From: Eleusine coracana subsp. coracana
Taxonomy: Eukaryota > Streptophyta > Magnoliopsida > Poales > Poaceae
NCBI GenBank assembly: GCA_032690845.1
Contig: CM064427.1
Coordinates: 12,349,501-12,413,500, forward strand
Direction of reading: 5' to 3'
Length of the DNA stretch: 64,000 nucleotides
Within the stretch, counting starts at the first letter, position 1; every line of letters starts with the position of its first letter. Position numbers and translations under genes: made by a program. Under the pieces are notes generated by a model. The model saw nothing but the letters and a program-made list of their open reading frames with translations. It ran no database searches and was not told the origin of the DNA. Positions 1 to 11,559 of the stretch are shown in pieces.

Positions 1-401
1 AATGGACTATGCCTTGAATTACAAGTTTTGTGCAAATAAGTTTCACTGCTGTCATAACTGATACTAGACCTCCAGTAGGCTTCTCCGCGGGTGGAGCATA
101 TAGGTCATACTCCCATGGTCTTTTATGAGCTTAATAGAGATACTCAAATCTCATAGATTGCGACCTTACAATAATCAGGCTCATATAGATGTATTCATTC
201 AAGAATATTTTGTAGGACAATATCTTCGCTATTTAAAGTTAACTGAATATATTAAGACAACAACTAATCTGCCATACAGATATCGAGAGTAATGCATCGC
301 TTCTCGAGTGGGTTATAAAAGGTTACTCTCATGCTAACCAATAGCTTGTTCTTTCCAGGTCCTACTTCATGGGATCTCCGATCACATAGGTTGAGTTACT
401 A

Positions 402-755
402 CTATGGAATAGCACATATGGGTCTCATACCCATCTCCTTCGATGCACTGCCTATCACATTACGTGACAGCCCCTTGGTGAATTGAGCTGCCAGGTTCTC
501 GTCAGTTGAAATATATTCTACTGATATGACTCTGAAGTTTCTTATTTTCCTGACAAACTTCAAATGTCTCTTAATATGTCTTGATGACTTCATATTGTTC
601 TTAGAATTGTGTACTTTAACTATCACAATTTGATTGTCACAATTCATGAGGATTGCCGGCACAGATTTCTCGACAATAGGCAAGTCCATCAAGAGCTCAC
701 GTAGCCAATCGGCCTCAGCTGTAGCTGTATCTAGTGTGGTAAGCTCTGCTTCCAT
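402..755 (-). pseudogene. pol: Copia-1 RNase H domain, C-terminal part
   Basis: The 117-residue frame contains the later part of a copia RNase H: an EAELTTLDTATAEADWLRELL helix, the NCDNQ box with a catalytic Asp, the SRHIKRHLKFVR segment and the AAQFTKGL end. The earlier half of the domain lies in decayed DNA between 760 and 1200. It is the last coding part before the 3' non-coding region that runs off the window. Confidence 0.85.
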
Positions 756-1204
756 GGTAGACCTTGTTAAAATGGTCTGTTTGCATGATCTTCATGAAAC
801 AGCAGCACCACCAAGAGTAAATGCATATCCACTCATGGCATACAGCTCGTCAGCATCAGATATCCAATTAGAATCACTATAGCCCTCTAGTACTGCTGAA
901 TATCTAGAATAATAAATTCCATAATTCATAGTACCAACTAAATAGTGCATTACCCGCTCAAGCGCATGCTAAAGATCATCTCCCGGACAAGAAGTAAACC
1001 GGCTCAGTTTGCTCATAGCAAACGAGATGTCAGGCCTAGTAGCATAACTAAATACATAAGTGATCCGATTATCTGAGAATATCTTAATTGGTCTCTGCCA
1101 ATTCTCTTATTCTTTCGAAGGATCAAGCTGGGACCATAAAGAGTTAGAGAAGGCTTGCTATCCTTGTAACCAAAACGGTTCAAGAGCTTCTCAACATAAT
1201 GAGA

Positions 1205-1747
1205 TTACGTAAGAGTAATCTCATTCTCTACTTTGATTAGCTTGATGTTCAAGATAACATCAGCCTCACCCGGATCCTTCATACCAAAGCTTTGGCACAA
1301 AAAAGTCTTGACCTTATTGATCATATCAAAATTTGTTCCAAAGATGAGTATGTCATCAACATACAAGCACAGTATAACTCCCTGACCCCCACCATGGCGG
1401 TAGTACACACATTTATAAGCCTCATTGACTGAAAAGCCTGCTGCTAGAAGTGTTGAATCAAATTTCTCATGCCACTGCTTAGGAGCTTGCTTCAGATCAT
1501 ACAAAGACTTCAACAACTTACACACCTTGTCTTCTTGACCCTTTATAACAAATCCATCCGGCTGATCCATATAGATTTCCTCATCCAACTCTCCATTAAG
1601 GAAAGCTATCTTAACGTCCATCTGATGAACGATAAGACCATGTGAGGCAGCCAGAGCAAGTAATACACGAATAGTGGTCAGTCTAGCAACAGGTGAATAA
1701 GTATAAAAGAAGCCTTCGCCTTCTTTCTGAGTATAACCCTTAGCCAC
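1205..1747 (-). pseudogene. pol: Copia-1 reverse transcriptase (RVT_2), fragment
   Basis: This 180-residue open stretch covers the copia-type RT palm and fingers. It starts at the MAKGYTQKEG segment, runs through the VHQMDVKIAFLNG motif with a catalytic Asp, the LYDLKQAPKQWHEKFD segment and the YVDD catalytic box at 1352-1363, which is intact. In a live element it would be fused to integrase upstream and RNase H downstream in one polyprotein. Here the flanking frames are broken, so it is a remnant. Confidence 0.9.
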
Positions 1748-2399
1748 AAATCAAGCCTTATACTTGTCAATAGTACCATCAGGCTTAAGCTTTTTCTTGA
1801 ACACCCATTTACAACCCACAGGTTTACAACCATATGGTCTGTCGACAACTTCTCAAGTTCCATTAGAAAGAATAGAGTCCATCTCACTATGGACAGCTTC
1901 TTTCCAGTCATCTGCATCAGAAGATGCATATGCCTCTGAAATGGTTGTAGGAGTGTCATCCACAAGATAAACAGTGAAATCATCACCAAAAGACTTTGCA
2001 GTCCTTTGTCTCTTGCTCCTCCTAGGAGCTTCACTTTCAATCTTTTCATGGATTGGTTCAAGTGTTTGTTCAACATGATTAGAAAATGCACTAGATTTAG
2101 GAGTTGTTTCAGCAATCAGACCAGAATATAATCTAGACATGCTATGTAAATCTTTCATAGAAAATATGTTCTTAAAGAAAGTAACATCATGAGACTCCAT
2201 TAATAAATTAACATAAACATCAGGCACCTAGGATTTAACCACTAAAAATTTATAGGCAATGCTATGATGAGATATCCAAGAAATATACAATCCACAGTTT
2301 TAAATCCTAACTTATGCTTCTTGTTGATTAGTATGTTAACTTTGGCCAAGCAACCCCATGTGCATAAGTAAGAGAGCGCTGGCTTTCTTTCAATCCATT

Positions 2400-3484
2400 C
2401 CTCATATGGCATCTTCTCCTAATTCTTCATGAGAACTCTATTTAGGACATGACATGATGTCAATAAAGCCTCCCCCCACCATGCCTTAGATAATTCAGTC
2501 GTGTCTACCATGGAATTAACCAAGTCAGTCAAGGTGCGATTCTTTCTTTCGGCAACCCCGTTTGATTGGAGAGACTAGGGAGGCGTCCTCTCATGTATCA
2601 TACCATGTTCCGCACAGAATAAGTAAAACTCATTTGAGAAATACTCGCCATCACGATCGGACCTAATTCTTTTGATCTTTTTCTCTAGTTGAGTTTCAAC
2701 ATCAGCTCTATAAATTTTAAAGTAGTTTAGAGCCTTATCTTTCATTTTTAACAAATAAACATAGCAATATCTATTCGCATCATCAATCAAAGTCATAAAA
2801 TATCTTTTTCCACCTTCAGTCAATATACCATTCATCTCATAAAGATCTGAATGTATAAGTTCTAGCGGTGCTAAGTATCTCTCCTCTGTAACCTTGTGAG
2901 CACTTAGAACCTTTGACAATGGAAAAATTTGGAATTAAATTCAAGCTGGAAAGTCGAGACATAAAACCAAAATTTAGATGACATAAACGTGAATGCCAAA
3001 CACTAGCATCACTCTCATTAACACCATCACAAATATAGTTCACAGACTTATTGCAATAATCTGAAAGAGAAAAGTGGAACAAGCCTCCACACTCATAGCC
3101 TTTACCAATAAATTGTCCACTCTTAGACACGACAACTTTATTCGACTCAAGCACTACCTTAAAATCATCCCTATACAAAAGGGAGCCACTAACGAGATTC
3201 TTCTTGATAGAAGGGACATGTTGTACGTTCTTCAATTGGACAATCTTCCCCGAAGTGAACTTCAGCTCGACCGTGCCAACACCATGAACAGAAGCATGTG
3301 ACCCATTCCCCATTAGGACGGAGGAATCCGGGGTGACCTGATAAGAAGTAAATAAAGAAGCATTAGCACACACATGAACATTAGCACCAATATCAAGCCA
3401 CCAACTAGTAGATTGAAATACATAAAAAACATATGGTAAATTACCATACCCACTATTTTCTCCAGCACTGGTCACTATGTTCAT
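2400..3484 (-). pseudogene. pol: Copia-1 protease, GAG-pre-integrase and integrase region, disrupted
   Basis: The frame from 3484 to 2837 holds the aspartic protease. The expected D-T/S-G-A active site reads D-I-G-A, with Asp at 3392-3394. It is followed by a GAG-pre-integrase zinc-binding segment (SVWHSRLCHLNF). A frame change leads into the integrase core at 2919-2575, with the first catalytic Asp in LIHSDLYEMN and the second in RSDRDGEYFS. A TAG ends this frame after ERTPP; the third catalytic residue (VAERKNRT) follows in the same frame beyond the stop. Degraded integrase C-terminal sequence continues to about 1750 through several stops. Confidence 0.85.
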
Positions 3485-3517
3485 AGTCTTATGCTCTGGA
3501 CGCTTCCTTCCTTTGCG

Positions 3518-4288
3518 TTATGGACACTTCTTTGCCCAATGCTCATTAGAACCGCAAACAAAGCATGCTCACTTCTCCTTGTTCTTCTTATTGAAGGTAG
3601 TGGTCTGCTTAGGCTTATTATTCTTGCCCTTGCCCTTACCATCACTACCATGAGACTGCTGTGGATGATGCACCATATTGGCAACAGTGTGTTCCTCGTT
3701 AGCTTTAGAACGTCCATCCTTCTTACGAGCTTTCTCCTCAACATCAAGAGACGCGATCAAATCTGAGACAGATATGTTCGTTCTCTTGTGTTTAAGAGTA
3801 GTGGCAATATCCCTCCAAGACGGAGGCAATTTGGCAATCATGCCTCCAGCCACAAGCTTCTCAGGTACGACGATCTTTAGCAGTTCAAGTTCCTTCACAA
3901 TGCACTGTATCTCATGAGCCTGCGCGACGACAGATTCACCATCTACCATCTTATAATCATGGTACTGCTTAATGATATACAGTTTAGTGCCAGCATCAGA
4001 ACCACCATAGTCAGCAATCAGAGCGTCCCACAATTCCTTTGTGACTGTATGATAGATATAGACGTCCTGAAGACGATCTATCAAAACTCCAATAACAACA
4101 CCCAAGAATATTGTGTTGCCTTTACTGTAGGCCTTTTCCTGATCTGCAGTGAGATCACCTTCAGGTTTGCTAGTGGACATCCAAAACACATTCATGGCAG
4201 TAAGCCACAGAGTGATTTTCACTTGTCATCTCTTAAAGTGCACGCCAGTGAATTTCTCTGGCCTTAGTGCATCAACAAATCTAGCCAT
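3518..4288 (-). pseudogene. gag: Copia-1 gag with CCHC zinc knuckle, disrupted
   Basis: Gag forms the virus-like particle and binds the RNA genome. The start is taken at the ATG at 4286-4288, which opens a typical copia gag N-terminus (MARFVDALRPEKF). A TGA at 4226-4228 replaces the usual Trp after the first 20 codons. The frame then stays open to 3572, covering the UBN2-type gag core (residues such as LWDALI and the IAKLPPSWRD segment). After a second stop at 3569-3571, an intact zinc knuckle C-x2-C-x4-H-x4-C lies at 3524-3565, followed at once by TAA at 3518-3520. The family match is clear; the stops make it a pseudogene. Confidence 0.85.
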
Positions 4289-4303
4289 AAAACTAAAGCG
4301 CCT

Positions 4304-4328
4304 ACAATAAGGTTTTTGGATTGTTGGA
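4304..4328 (-). other. Conserved leader block upstream of copia gag
   Basis: This 25-nt block ends 15 nt before the gag ATG of Copia-1 on the minus strand. It is matched at 24 of 25 positions by a block at 24850-24874, ahead of the gag ATG of Copia-3, although the surrounding leaders do not align by eye. A role in packaging, translation or splicing of the genomic RNA is only inference. Confidence 0.5.
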
Positions 4329-4861
4329 TAAATTAGCACTTTTAGTTTTATAATAATCTAGAAATAAATCATAAGCATAATTAACAGATTGCATGATGAA
4401 CTAGACAAATCTACGCAAGATCTAGACAAGTCTATAAGACCAGACAAAAGTATAGCATTTACCATACTAGCAACATCCATCAAAGATAAACAGATCACGA
4501 AAGCTAGTATGGAAGACATGGTTTGAGATGAGAGTATGTATGTTTCCTTCTGGACTGGGTAGAGGAGGCGACGACGACGTGCAGCACTGTCACGTCATTG
4601 GCGACGGCGGGCGAGACCGACTCGACGACGAGAAAGATGAGTCGTGGCGACGAGCCTAACGAAGACGAGGAAGTTATCGAGCAGTCGTGCAGACTTCCAA
4701 AAAACCTTATTGGCCCTCTCCCGGTGTAGAATCATAGAGGACGACGGTTTCGAAGACCTGCTCTCCCTTTCGTCGGTGCACGCCGACGATCGGGATGGAG
4801 AAGTCTTGACGGCGCAACAGTAGCGAGAGGTAAAATCCTAGGTGATTGCGTGATATGATTT

Positions 4862-4873
4862 GCAATGATACCT
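4862..4873 (-). other. Primer-binding-site candidate of Copia-1
   Basis: The minus strand reads AGGTATCATTGC here, matching 9 of 12 positions of the initiator-methionine tRNA PBS TGGTATCAGAGC used by most plant copia elements. It sits directly after a TACA LTR end, which supports the call. The mismatches fit an old element. Confidence 0.45.
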
Positions 4874-5290
4874 GTACATACTTGTAGGGAGGAATAGTTA
4901 GGGTTGAGCGTCCCGCAACCGAGTCGGTTATCATATTAATACATCGGTTTCCATAACCAAATATATGGAACACACAGTAAAAAGAAAGTGCAAAAGGAAG
5001 TCGCGCCCCCGCAAGTCAAGGGACCGAATTTTGGTGGACCATTCACGCAGGTGATGCGCGCCCATCGTCCACGCCCCGCCCCACCAGACCCGGCGAGGCG
5101 AGGCGAGCGAGCGCGCGCGTGTATTCTTCCTTCTTCTCATCCACACACTTGCACAAGATGCTAGAGCAACCAACCTTATAAGTTGGACTCCCTCCACCTC
5201 CACTAGCAATGTGGGACTAAACCTTTGCACTTCCACCACTTATGAATGGGCCTTTGAGATTTTTCAAGAATTATTGTGAATATTAATGGG
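4874..5290 (-). repeat. Probable 5' LTR of Copia-1
   Basis: The segment lies between the broken SDR exon and a primer-binding-site candidate. On the minus strand it contains a TATA-like CTTATAAG near 5176-5183 and ends in TACA directly before the PBS candidate. The outer edge (5280-5290) is approximate because the matching LTR is outside the window. Confidence 0.55.
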
Positions 5291-5952
5291 CCAAGCCCAT
5301 ATAATTCCAGCATATCATCCGCATCCACGCCTCCACGTCAGGCTCGTGCAAGTACAATGCGTACGACCTCGCCATGCCGACGTTGTTCACAAGCAGCCCG
5401 ACGTCCAGCCCATCCACGGCCTCCTGAAACCGGCGCATCGCCTTGTCGCCTACCAGTTTGTGAATAACGTAACTAATCTGTGCTTCACTGAGGCTGTCCG
5501 CACCGGCGTACTGGAAAAGTCCCTCCAGTACTGATATAGAGGAAAAGGGCCTGCACCGGGGTACTGGAAGCCGAACGGCAAACTCCCGGACGGCCTCCCC
5601 GCATGCTAAATCTGGTGCTGTGCCGGATGTCCGAGACGCGCCGATGTGGCATGGGCCCGGTGCTGGACCTCCTCCTGCCTGGAGCCGGAAACGGTCGGGG
5701 AGAGAGAGAGAGAGAGGGAGAGGGAACCCGGCAGTGGGAAGAGGGAGAGGGAACCCGCCGCTGCCCCATGAGATCTCGGCGCCACCAACGGCAGCGGCGC
5801 GCGGCACGTAGGGGAGGTGGGGAGCTCGAGGCCGGCGGGCAACGGGGAGATCGAGGTCGGCAGAGATGGTGGCGTCAGAGCCGAGCGCCGCGGAGAGGAT
5901 GGCGGGAGAGGAGGAGGAGGAGGGGCCCCGCGGCGACGGCGACGCAAGGGAG

Positions 5953-6100
5953 GAGGGGCTCTGGCGGTAGCGGCGACGGCGCGGTGGAGGAGGGGCTCAG
6001 CGGCGACGACGGCGCGGGGGAGAAGGAGGGGCTTCGGTGGCGGCGGCGCGGGGGAGAAGGAGGAGGGGCTCCGACGGCGATGACGCTTGGACGGAGGAGG
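5953..6100. repeat. GC-rich 36/37-bp minisatellite in the SDR pseudogene intron
   Basis: GAGGGGCT recurs at 5953, 5990, 6026 and 6063, giving a 36/37-bp period with similar GGCGGCGACGGCGCGG-like sequence between. The surrounding 5690-6180 is purine-rich on the plus strand and very GC-rich. Long open frames across it on both strands are composition artefacts. Confidence 0.6.
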
Positions 6101-6285
6101 GGCACAGCAACGGCGTCGTTACGCGGGGCGGAGGCGCGGGACGCGCACGATGGAGGTGGGAGGTTGGGAAGCGACGCGCTGGGGGTGGGGAAAGGGAAGA
6201 GATAAGGTGAAAAAAATAAAATAAAAAAGAAAAAGAAAGGAGAGAGAAGATAGTAATTGGAGATGGTTGAATAAAATATGAAATA

Positions 6286-6495
6286 GTCCCTCCGTCCCAA
6301 TATAGTTGGCACTTTGAATCCTGACATGAAAATTAAGGAGAAGTATAAAAGGTAGGTGCAAAGAAAACAAGGAGGAAAGAGATAGATGTAGAGGTGTATT
6401 GGAAAGAGAGAAAGGTGCATCGGAAAATGAGAATGCTAATTATTTTAGGACAATTGAAAAGGGCTAGAATGCCAATTATTTTGGGACGGAGAGAG
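6286..6495. mobile_element. Stowaway-type MITE (Tc1/mariner)
   Basis: The left end reads GTCCCTCCGTCCCAATATA and the right end, inverted, CTCTCTCCGTCCCAAAATAA, both close to the Stowaway terminal consensus. TA dinucleotides flank both ends (6284-6285 and 6496-6497), the expected TA target duplication. The length of 210 bp is typical. It lies inside the intron of the SDR pseudogene and encodes nothing. Confidence 0.9.
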
Positions 6496-7016
6496 TAGTT
6501 AATATAGAGTATGAGATATAGAGGATGACGAACGCGGTAGAAAAGAGTTTAGAATAAAAAATCTTAATGACCAGCATAGAATATTCTTTTTAGAGGATAT
6601 AAATAGATTACGACGAGTGCATATAGCATGAGAGTTGAGACAAGGGTATGTGCCAATTTACCTTGAGCTGTACCGACGAGGGAGAGGTCGAACACCACGG
6701 TCTTGGTCTTCACGTCGAGGCCGGACTTGATCACGTCGGATGTCTCCTCGAGGTTGGCAGTATTCAGGTCAACAAGGACGAGGTTGAAGCCCCGGCGGGC
6801 GAGCTCCAGGGCCATGGAGCGGCCCATGCCGGACGTCGGGCTGGTGACCACGGCCCACGCGCTGTACCGGCGGCGGAGGTCCCTGAGCCGGCGCAGGCAG
6901 AGCGCGACGTAGACAAGAAGGCGGATGGACAACGCCGCGGCGTAGGCGGCGCCGAGGAGGACCAGCGTGAGGAACCATGCCGGCTCGTTCCGCGGCCAAG
7001 CGTTACAGGCAGCCAT

Positions 7017-9552
7017 CAGTAGACTCTCTGCCTTCACTCCTGTTGCCAGTGGACAACTGGACACAACTGCGGTGCCTACTCAAAATAAGAGTGTTTTATC
7101 TGCAAGTAAATAACGGTGCTTCAGATGGGGAACGGTAGGATGTACCACTGGTTTCTCGAACGGCAATTTGGTGTCGTGAACTAATTCACCCGCAAGTCAC
7201 GGGTGGATGTCGAGCTGACTCGGCTCGGTTCGGTCCGTGTTAGCTCGTTAGAAAATTAGTTCGGCTCGGCTCAGCTCGCTAAACAACCGAGGTCAAAACT
7301 TAGCTCGGCTCAGCTCGATAGTTAACTCGAGCTGATTCGTTAGGCTCGTGACAATTGACAAGTTTCATGATTGGTTTCTATGATGTTGGTCACGAAACCT
7401 GAGTTAGCTCCTTCCCGCGTCGAGTCATTTCCTTGAAGTGTGCGGGCAAGAAACAAAAATGGTAACCGTGACATTTCGAATGATCAAATGTGGTATAATT
7501 GATCATATGGACACGATATTTATTCAACGCTATTTGTGTTAAAAAACCGAGCAAAATTGCAACTATGTAAGTGGTGATATATTAAATGCTATCACGCTAG
7601 ATTTCTTAGAAGAATATTCTATATGATGCTTTAACTCTATGTTAGGCTATCTGGTTGAGTAGAAATGATATAGTTTTTAAAAACTTTTCATAACAAACTT
7701 TTATGCAGGTATTGTACAAGACAACATATTAGTTAAGATTCTAGACGCAACTAAGGAGTGAGGAGGAGCAAAAATTAATAAAAGAAGCATGCCAAACGAT
7801 GGAGGTGTTGGCAATGCGGATCTTCGCATACCATAGATAGAGAATTAGTAATAGGATTGATCCTATGTAAACCTCTTTATCCAAACTTTGATATTTTTAC
7901 TGTGTTAAGTGATCAACAGCAGACGAAGGCGCTGCTATAGTTTTAATATGTAGGCTGGAGTCTCATAGAGATGAAAAATCCGAATATTTTTTCTATTATC
8001 TAAAAAAAATGGTGATACTGGGCTACCTCGAGGCCAACCACATGGTACAACTCTCCCAAGTCCCAATCGGCCCATACTTAAAGACAGTCTTCCTGGCAAA
8101 ATGCAATTCCGATATCCACAGCAGACCTCCTACCCTAATTTCTAGGTATTGCACTTTGAACATGAGATAAATTATGGGCTACTAGTTAGTGAGGGTGATA
8201 AAGAGACGTGTGTCAACGTCTGAACGGAGGCACATGAGATTTTATTTGAGCACAAACTTCAAATTTTCGTCTAATATATTAATATATTACTTCAATATTT
8301 TTTTAGTATGCCAAATGTTAACAAAATATTGAACTAATCTATTCATATTATTCAAATGGTTTCAAAAATGGTAAATCTATTGTCATTTATTTCCAAAATA
8401 ATAGTTCAAATATAATAATTGAATATTCGTAAAAGACATAATTAAGTTGTGTTGGTTATTTGAAAAATAAGTTTAGTCTATTAAAATACTAATGCACAAA
8501 ATCACTAGTGTGATAAAAACAAGTAGATGAAAAACCAGAGTAAATAAGTAAAAAAAAAGAGACATTGACATGGGCAAACCAATCATAATGGACCACGTTA
8601 TATATCAAATTGGGTTAATCAAACAAGCAGCAAAGTATCATCCTACTAGACTATTTACATTTAAACCCATGATATTGTTGAAGTTTTGCTTTTTATATCG
8701 ATCTTTATTTCCTTGGATCAATTAGGAATATGCAAGTGCTATATTCTAGGTCCGCCATTGTACCACGACTCATGGTACTCCAGATCTCATATGTAAGAGG
8801 CTAACTAAATATACAAAACTTTTCTGGGCAACAAGGGTGTTTATCTGTCACCTTCATGACCTAGATGATGAGATCGAAGCACACAAATTGAAGGACCATG
8901 TTAGGAATGTCGAACATCTTTGAATGTGAGCATGCTACACATGAATCAAGATGGAGATGTGTGGTAGACTTCTAAGGGAGGCAAGCAGCAAGAAGAAAGA
9001 GCTATTTTTTCTTGTGGTATTAGGTGATACATCGATCTTGTCGAACGACCATATTTGTTGACAAGTTTTCTGAAAGCTCAGTTAAAATTATATATGTTGA
9101 TATTAGCATTGGAATATAAATCATCACTGCGAGCAACCAAGGAACTGCTCATACCTGACCTCTGGCATGGTTGGGCGGCTGACAAAAACTAAGATGAGCC
9201 ATTTGCTCAGTTAAGTATGCATTAACGTTTTTTTGTTTAATATATTGCCACAAAATCCCTTTAGGTGGTTAAGCTAAAATGAATCATGAAAATATTTAGG
9301 TACAAATATAATTAGCTTTAAACATATCTAGAATGATTTGCTGAATTATAAAATAAAAGTAGCAACTGCACCGAGTTAATTTTCCATTTGTAAAATACCG
9401 TAGCAATTGCTGAAATTCTTCCGCCTGCAATACAGTGGTGAAAAATTGGACTAAAGATAAAGATCTCAGTCAAAATATAAAAAAGTTTTATATTTTGCAT
9501 CGTAAGGTTTACTATTTGTTATCAATCTAGCCTCGGAATTAAACTTTTCGAT
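7017..9552. other. Intergenic DNA between the two SDR copies
   Basis: No supported gene. 7200-7345 holds a degenerate repeat of CTCGGCTCAGCTCG-like words. From about 7480 to 9540 the DNA is AT-rich with no long coding frame, RNA gene or clear transposon end that I can recognise. It should contain the promoter of the SDR pseudogene (right of 7016 on the minus strand) and the 3' flank of the intact SDR gene. Confidence 0.6.
7200..7345. repeat. Degenerate GCTCGGCTCAGCTCG-type short repeats
   Basis: GGCTCGG, GGCTCAGCTCG and related words recur about ten times in 145 bp, mixed with TTAGCTCG and GAGCTGA. I cannot assign the repeat to a named family. Confidence 0.5.
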
Positions 9553-11031
9553 TCACCCCAGGGACGCAGATGCCGCCCTCGCCGCTTTGATCTTTTGGAT
9601 TGTGGCCCGCTGCCGCTGGTGCGCTTGGAGGAGGATCCAGTCGAATGCGGCGTCCGGCACAATGGGCGCGAGGCACCACAGGAGCTGGTGCGCCGCTGTG
9701 GGCGAGCAGAGCGGGCCGTAGCCGATCCATCGCGCCGCCGCGCGGGCGTAGGCGTCGGCCGTCGGCACGAACGGTGCGATCCAGCTGGTCAGCGCGCTGC
9801 GGGACACCATCCTGGTGGCCACGAAGAACGGGGCCTGCACCAGCACAGACGAACGACACACGGTTGGATTGAATGCGAGGGACAACGACTCCACGTCGTG
9901 GATTCAATTCGATTCGGTCGCAACTTGCAGAGAGCCAGAGAGATAGATGCACATGCATGTGCATACGACACGGATGGGTCACTTTACAATGGGCTGAATT
10001 AAAATGGATCATTTATTTCTCTTAAACTGACATATTAGATGTACATTTATTTTTTATTGGTACAGCTGCCCCGCTCACGTGCAAACGCAGAGTTGTTGGA
10101 CATGTTCTTTGAATCTGAAAGGCGCGAGCGAGATTGGCGAAGTAGGGGTTACCTGGCACTGAACATCGATCCCTTTGCTTTTGTACTCAACGTAGAGGCT
10201 CCTGGAGAACTGAGCAACGTACCTAGTAATAACGGAGTTGAAATTAAGCTTGAGTTTACCCAGTTTGCAAGAAGTATAATATAACATGGTGTACATTATT
10301 TGTACCGTTTGGTGGAAGCATAAATGGTGTATAGCGGGAAGGACGGGAGAGCCTCCGACGACGCCGAGCCCATGTTCACGACGGCGCCGTGGCCGCGCGC
10401 TACCATCCCGGGCAGCACCGCCGCAGTGACCTCTGTGAGCGCCCACAGGTTGACCCGAATCATCCGCACCCACGCCTCTGCGTCGGCCTCGTGGAAGAAC
10501 AGCGCGTACGGCCTCGCCACGCCGGCGTTGTTCACCAGCACTCCGACGTCCAGCCCGTCGACGGCATCCCGGAACCGCCGCATCACCTTGTCGCCTGCCG
10601 TCCGATAATAGTGCGAGACGAGATGAATGGTGCACAGACTGAGATAGAGGTGCGGCGTGCCACTGACCTTGAGCGGTGCCGACGAGTGAAAGGTCGAACA
10701 CCACGGTCCTGGTCTTCACGCCGTGGCGAGAGCTGATCACGTCTGAAATCTCACGCAGGTTGGCCGCGTCAAGGTCGAGGAGGATGAGGTTGATTCCCCG
10801 GGCCGCGAGCTCCATGGCCATGGACCACCCGATGCCAGATGTCAGACCGGTGACGACGGCCCACGGACCATACCGGCGGCAGAGGTCCTTGGGTCGGCGC
10901 AGGCATAGCAGGACGTATGCCAGGCCGCGGATGGAGATTACCGCGGAGTAAACGGCGCCGAGGAGGACCAGCGTGAGGAACCATGCCGGCGCCGGCGGCT
11001 CGTGCCAGGGCCAAGGCTGACTGGCCGTCAT
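9553..11031 (-). CDS. SDR family very-long-chain 3-oxoacyl-CoA reductase-like protein, four exons, intact
   Basis: Exons on the minus strand are 10668-11031, 10306-10594, 10153-10222 and 9553-9834. All introns are GT-AG and the phases join to 334 residues ending in TGA at 9553-9555. An N-terminal hydrophobic stretch (WFLTLVLLGAVYSAVISI) would anchor it in the ER membrane. The cofactor motif TGLTSGIG, the NNAG motif, a Ser in NMGSASS and YASTK (Tyr-x3-Lys) form a complete SDR active site. Family members related to GL8/KCR1 reduce 3-ketoacyl-CoA with NADPH during very-long-chain fatty acid elongation for wax and sphingolipid; this role is inferred. The C-terminus lacks a di-lysine ER signal. 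The disrupted copy at 5283-7016 is a tandem paralogue in the same orientation. Confidence 0.88.
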
Positions 11032-11559
11032 CTGTGGAGTACTCTGCTTTCACTTCTGCGGCACCTTTCTTTTTTCTTAATAGAAAATAGCGCACTTGTT
11101 GCAACTTTATCAACTATAGCGCATTGGCACCCGCGCACCGCCAACAACCAACAGCCTTTGACATCTGTGTGCACGTAATGACGGCGTGCTTCTGGTGGGA
11201 ATGGCAATTTGTATAATGTGGACCAGGAACTGTCAATTTCGACGGCCCTCTTTCTTCACTGAGAGATACTTCATATTTCGCAACGCAACTATTTTGGAGA
11301 TGGTTGGATAAAAACTTACAATAAGCTCAATTCAGAAAACTGAGATGGGAGAAATCTGACTTATTCTCAGCAAAACGAGCACTAGGCAAAAAGGAATACT
11401 TATACTTTTTTTAGGGCTACAAATGCTTTTACTTGATAGTGAAACTTTCTTTAACCAGTGAGCATGGAGGTTCGGCATGCAGCCACGATAACGATCTGTA
11501 ATTTGCATTGGAGTGGATGCTCGAAATCCCACTTAAAATAACAAGATATTCAATCTTGC
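11032..11559. other. Upstream region of the SDR gene, up to the Copia-2 insertion
   Basis: This 528-bp stretch should carry the SDR promoter. No convincing TATA box is visible; a TATAG word lies near 11113-11117 on the minus strand. The Copia-2 LTR begins at 11560, so only about half a kilobase of original upstream DNA remains next to the start codon. Confidence 0.5.

Larger units (their letters stand above)
1..5290 (-). mobile_element. Copia-1: decayed Ty1/copia LTR retrotransposon, 3' end outside the window
   Basis: Reading the minus strand from about 5290 downward, the order is LTR, leader, gag, CCHC zinc knuckle, protease, GAG-pre-integrase, integrase, reverse transcriptase and RNase H. 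This is the order expected for Ty1/copia. The coding region is spread over several frames with stop codons, so the element is dead. Positions 1-400 hold the non-coding stretch after RNase H; the 3' LTR must lie left of the window. The LTR edge at 5280-5290 is set by where homology to the neighbouring SDR gene stops, because the other target duplication is not visible. The element interrupts the SDR pseudogene. Confidence 0.9.
5283..7016 (-). pseudogene. SDR pseudogene, very-long-chain 3-ketoacyl-CoA-reductase-like, truncated by Copia-1
   Basis: Exon 1 (6662-7016) begins at ATG 7014-7016, aligned with the intact paralogue at 9553-11031, and ends CAAG/GT. It encodes a membrane-anchored N-terminus and a Rossmann fold, but the TGxxxGIG cofactor motif reads TSPTSGMG. 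Exon 2 (5449 to about 5283, acceptor AG at 5450-5451) encodes the VNNVG equivalent of NNAG and then stops where the Copia-1 LTR begins. The catalytic Ser-Tyr-Lys region is absent. The intron has grown to about 1.2 kb through a Stowaway MITE and a GC-rich repeat. Damaged cofactor motif plus 3' loss indicate a pseudogene. The missing exons could lie left of the window, across the retrotransposon. Confidence 0.85.

Noticed and set aside
5603..6205. Long plus-strand frame of 200 aa and overlapping antisense frames
   Set aside because: Low-complexity Gly/Arg-rich translation from a GC-rich minisatellite inside an intron; several frames are open on both strands, as expected from composition.
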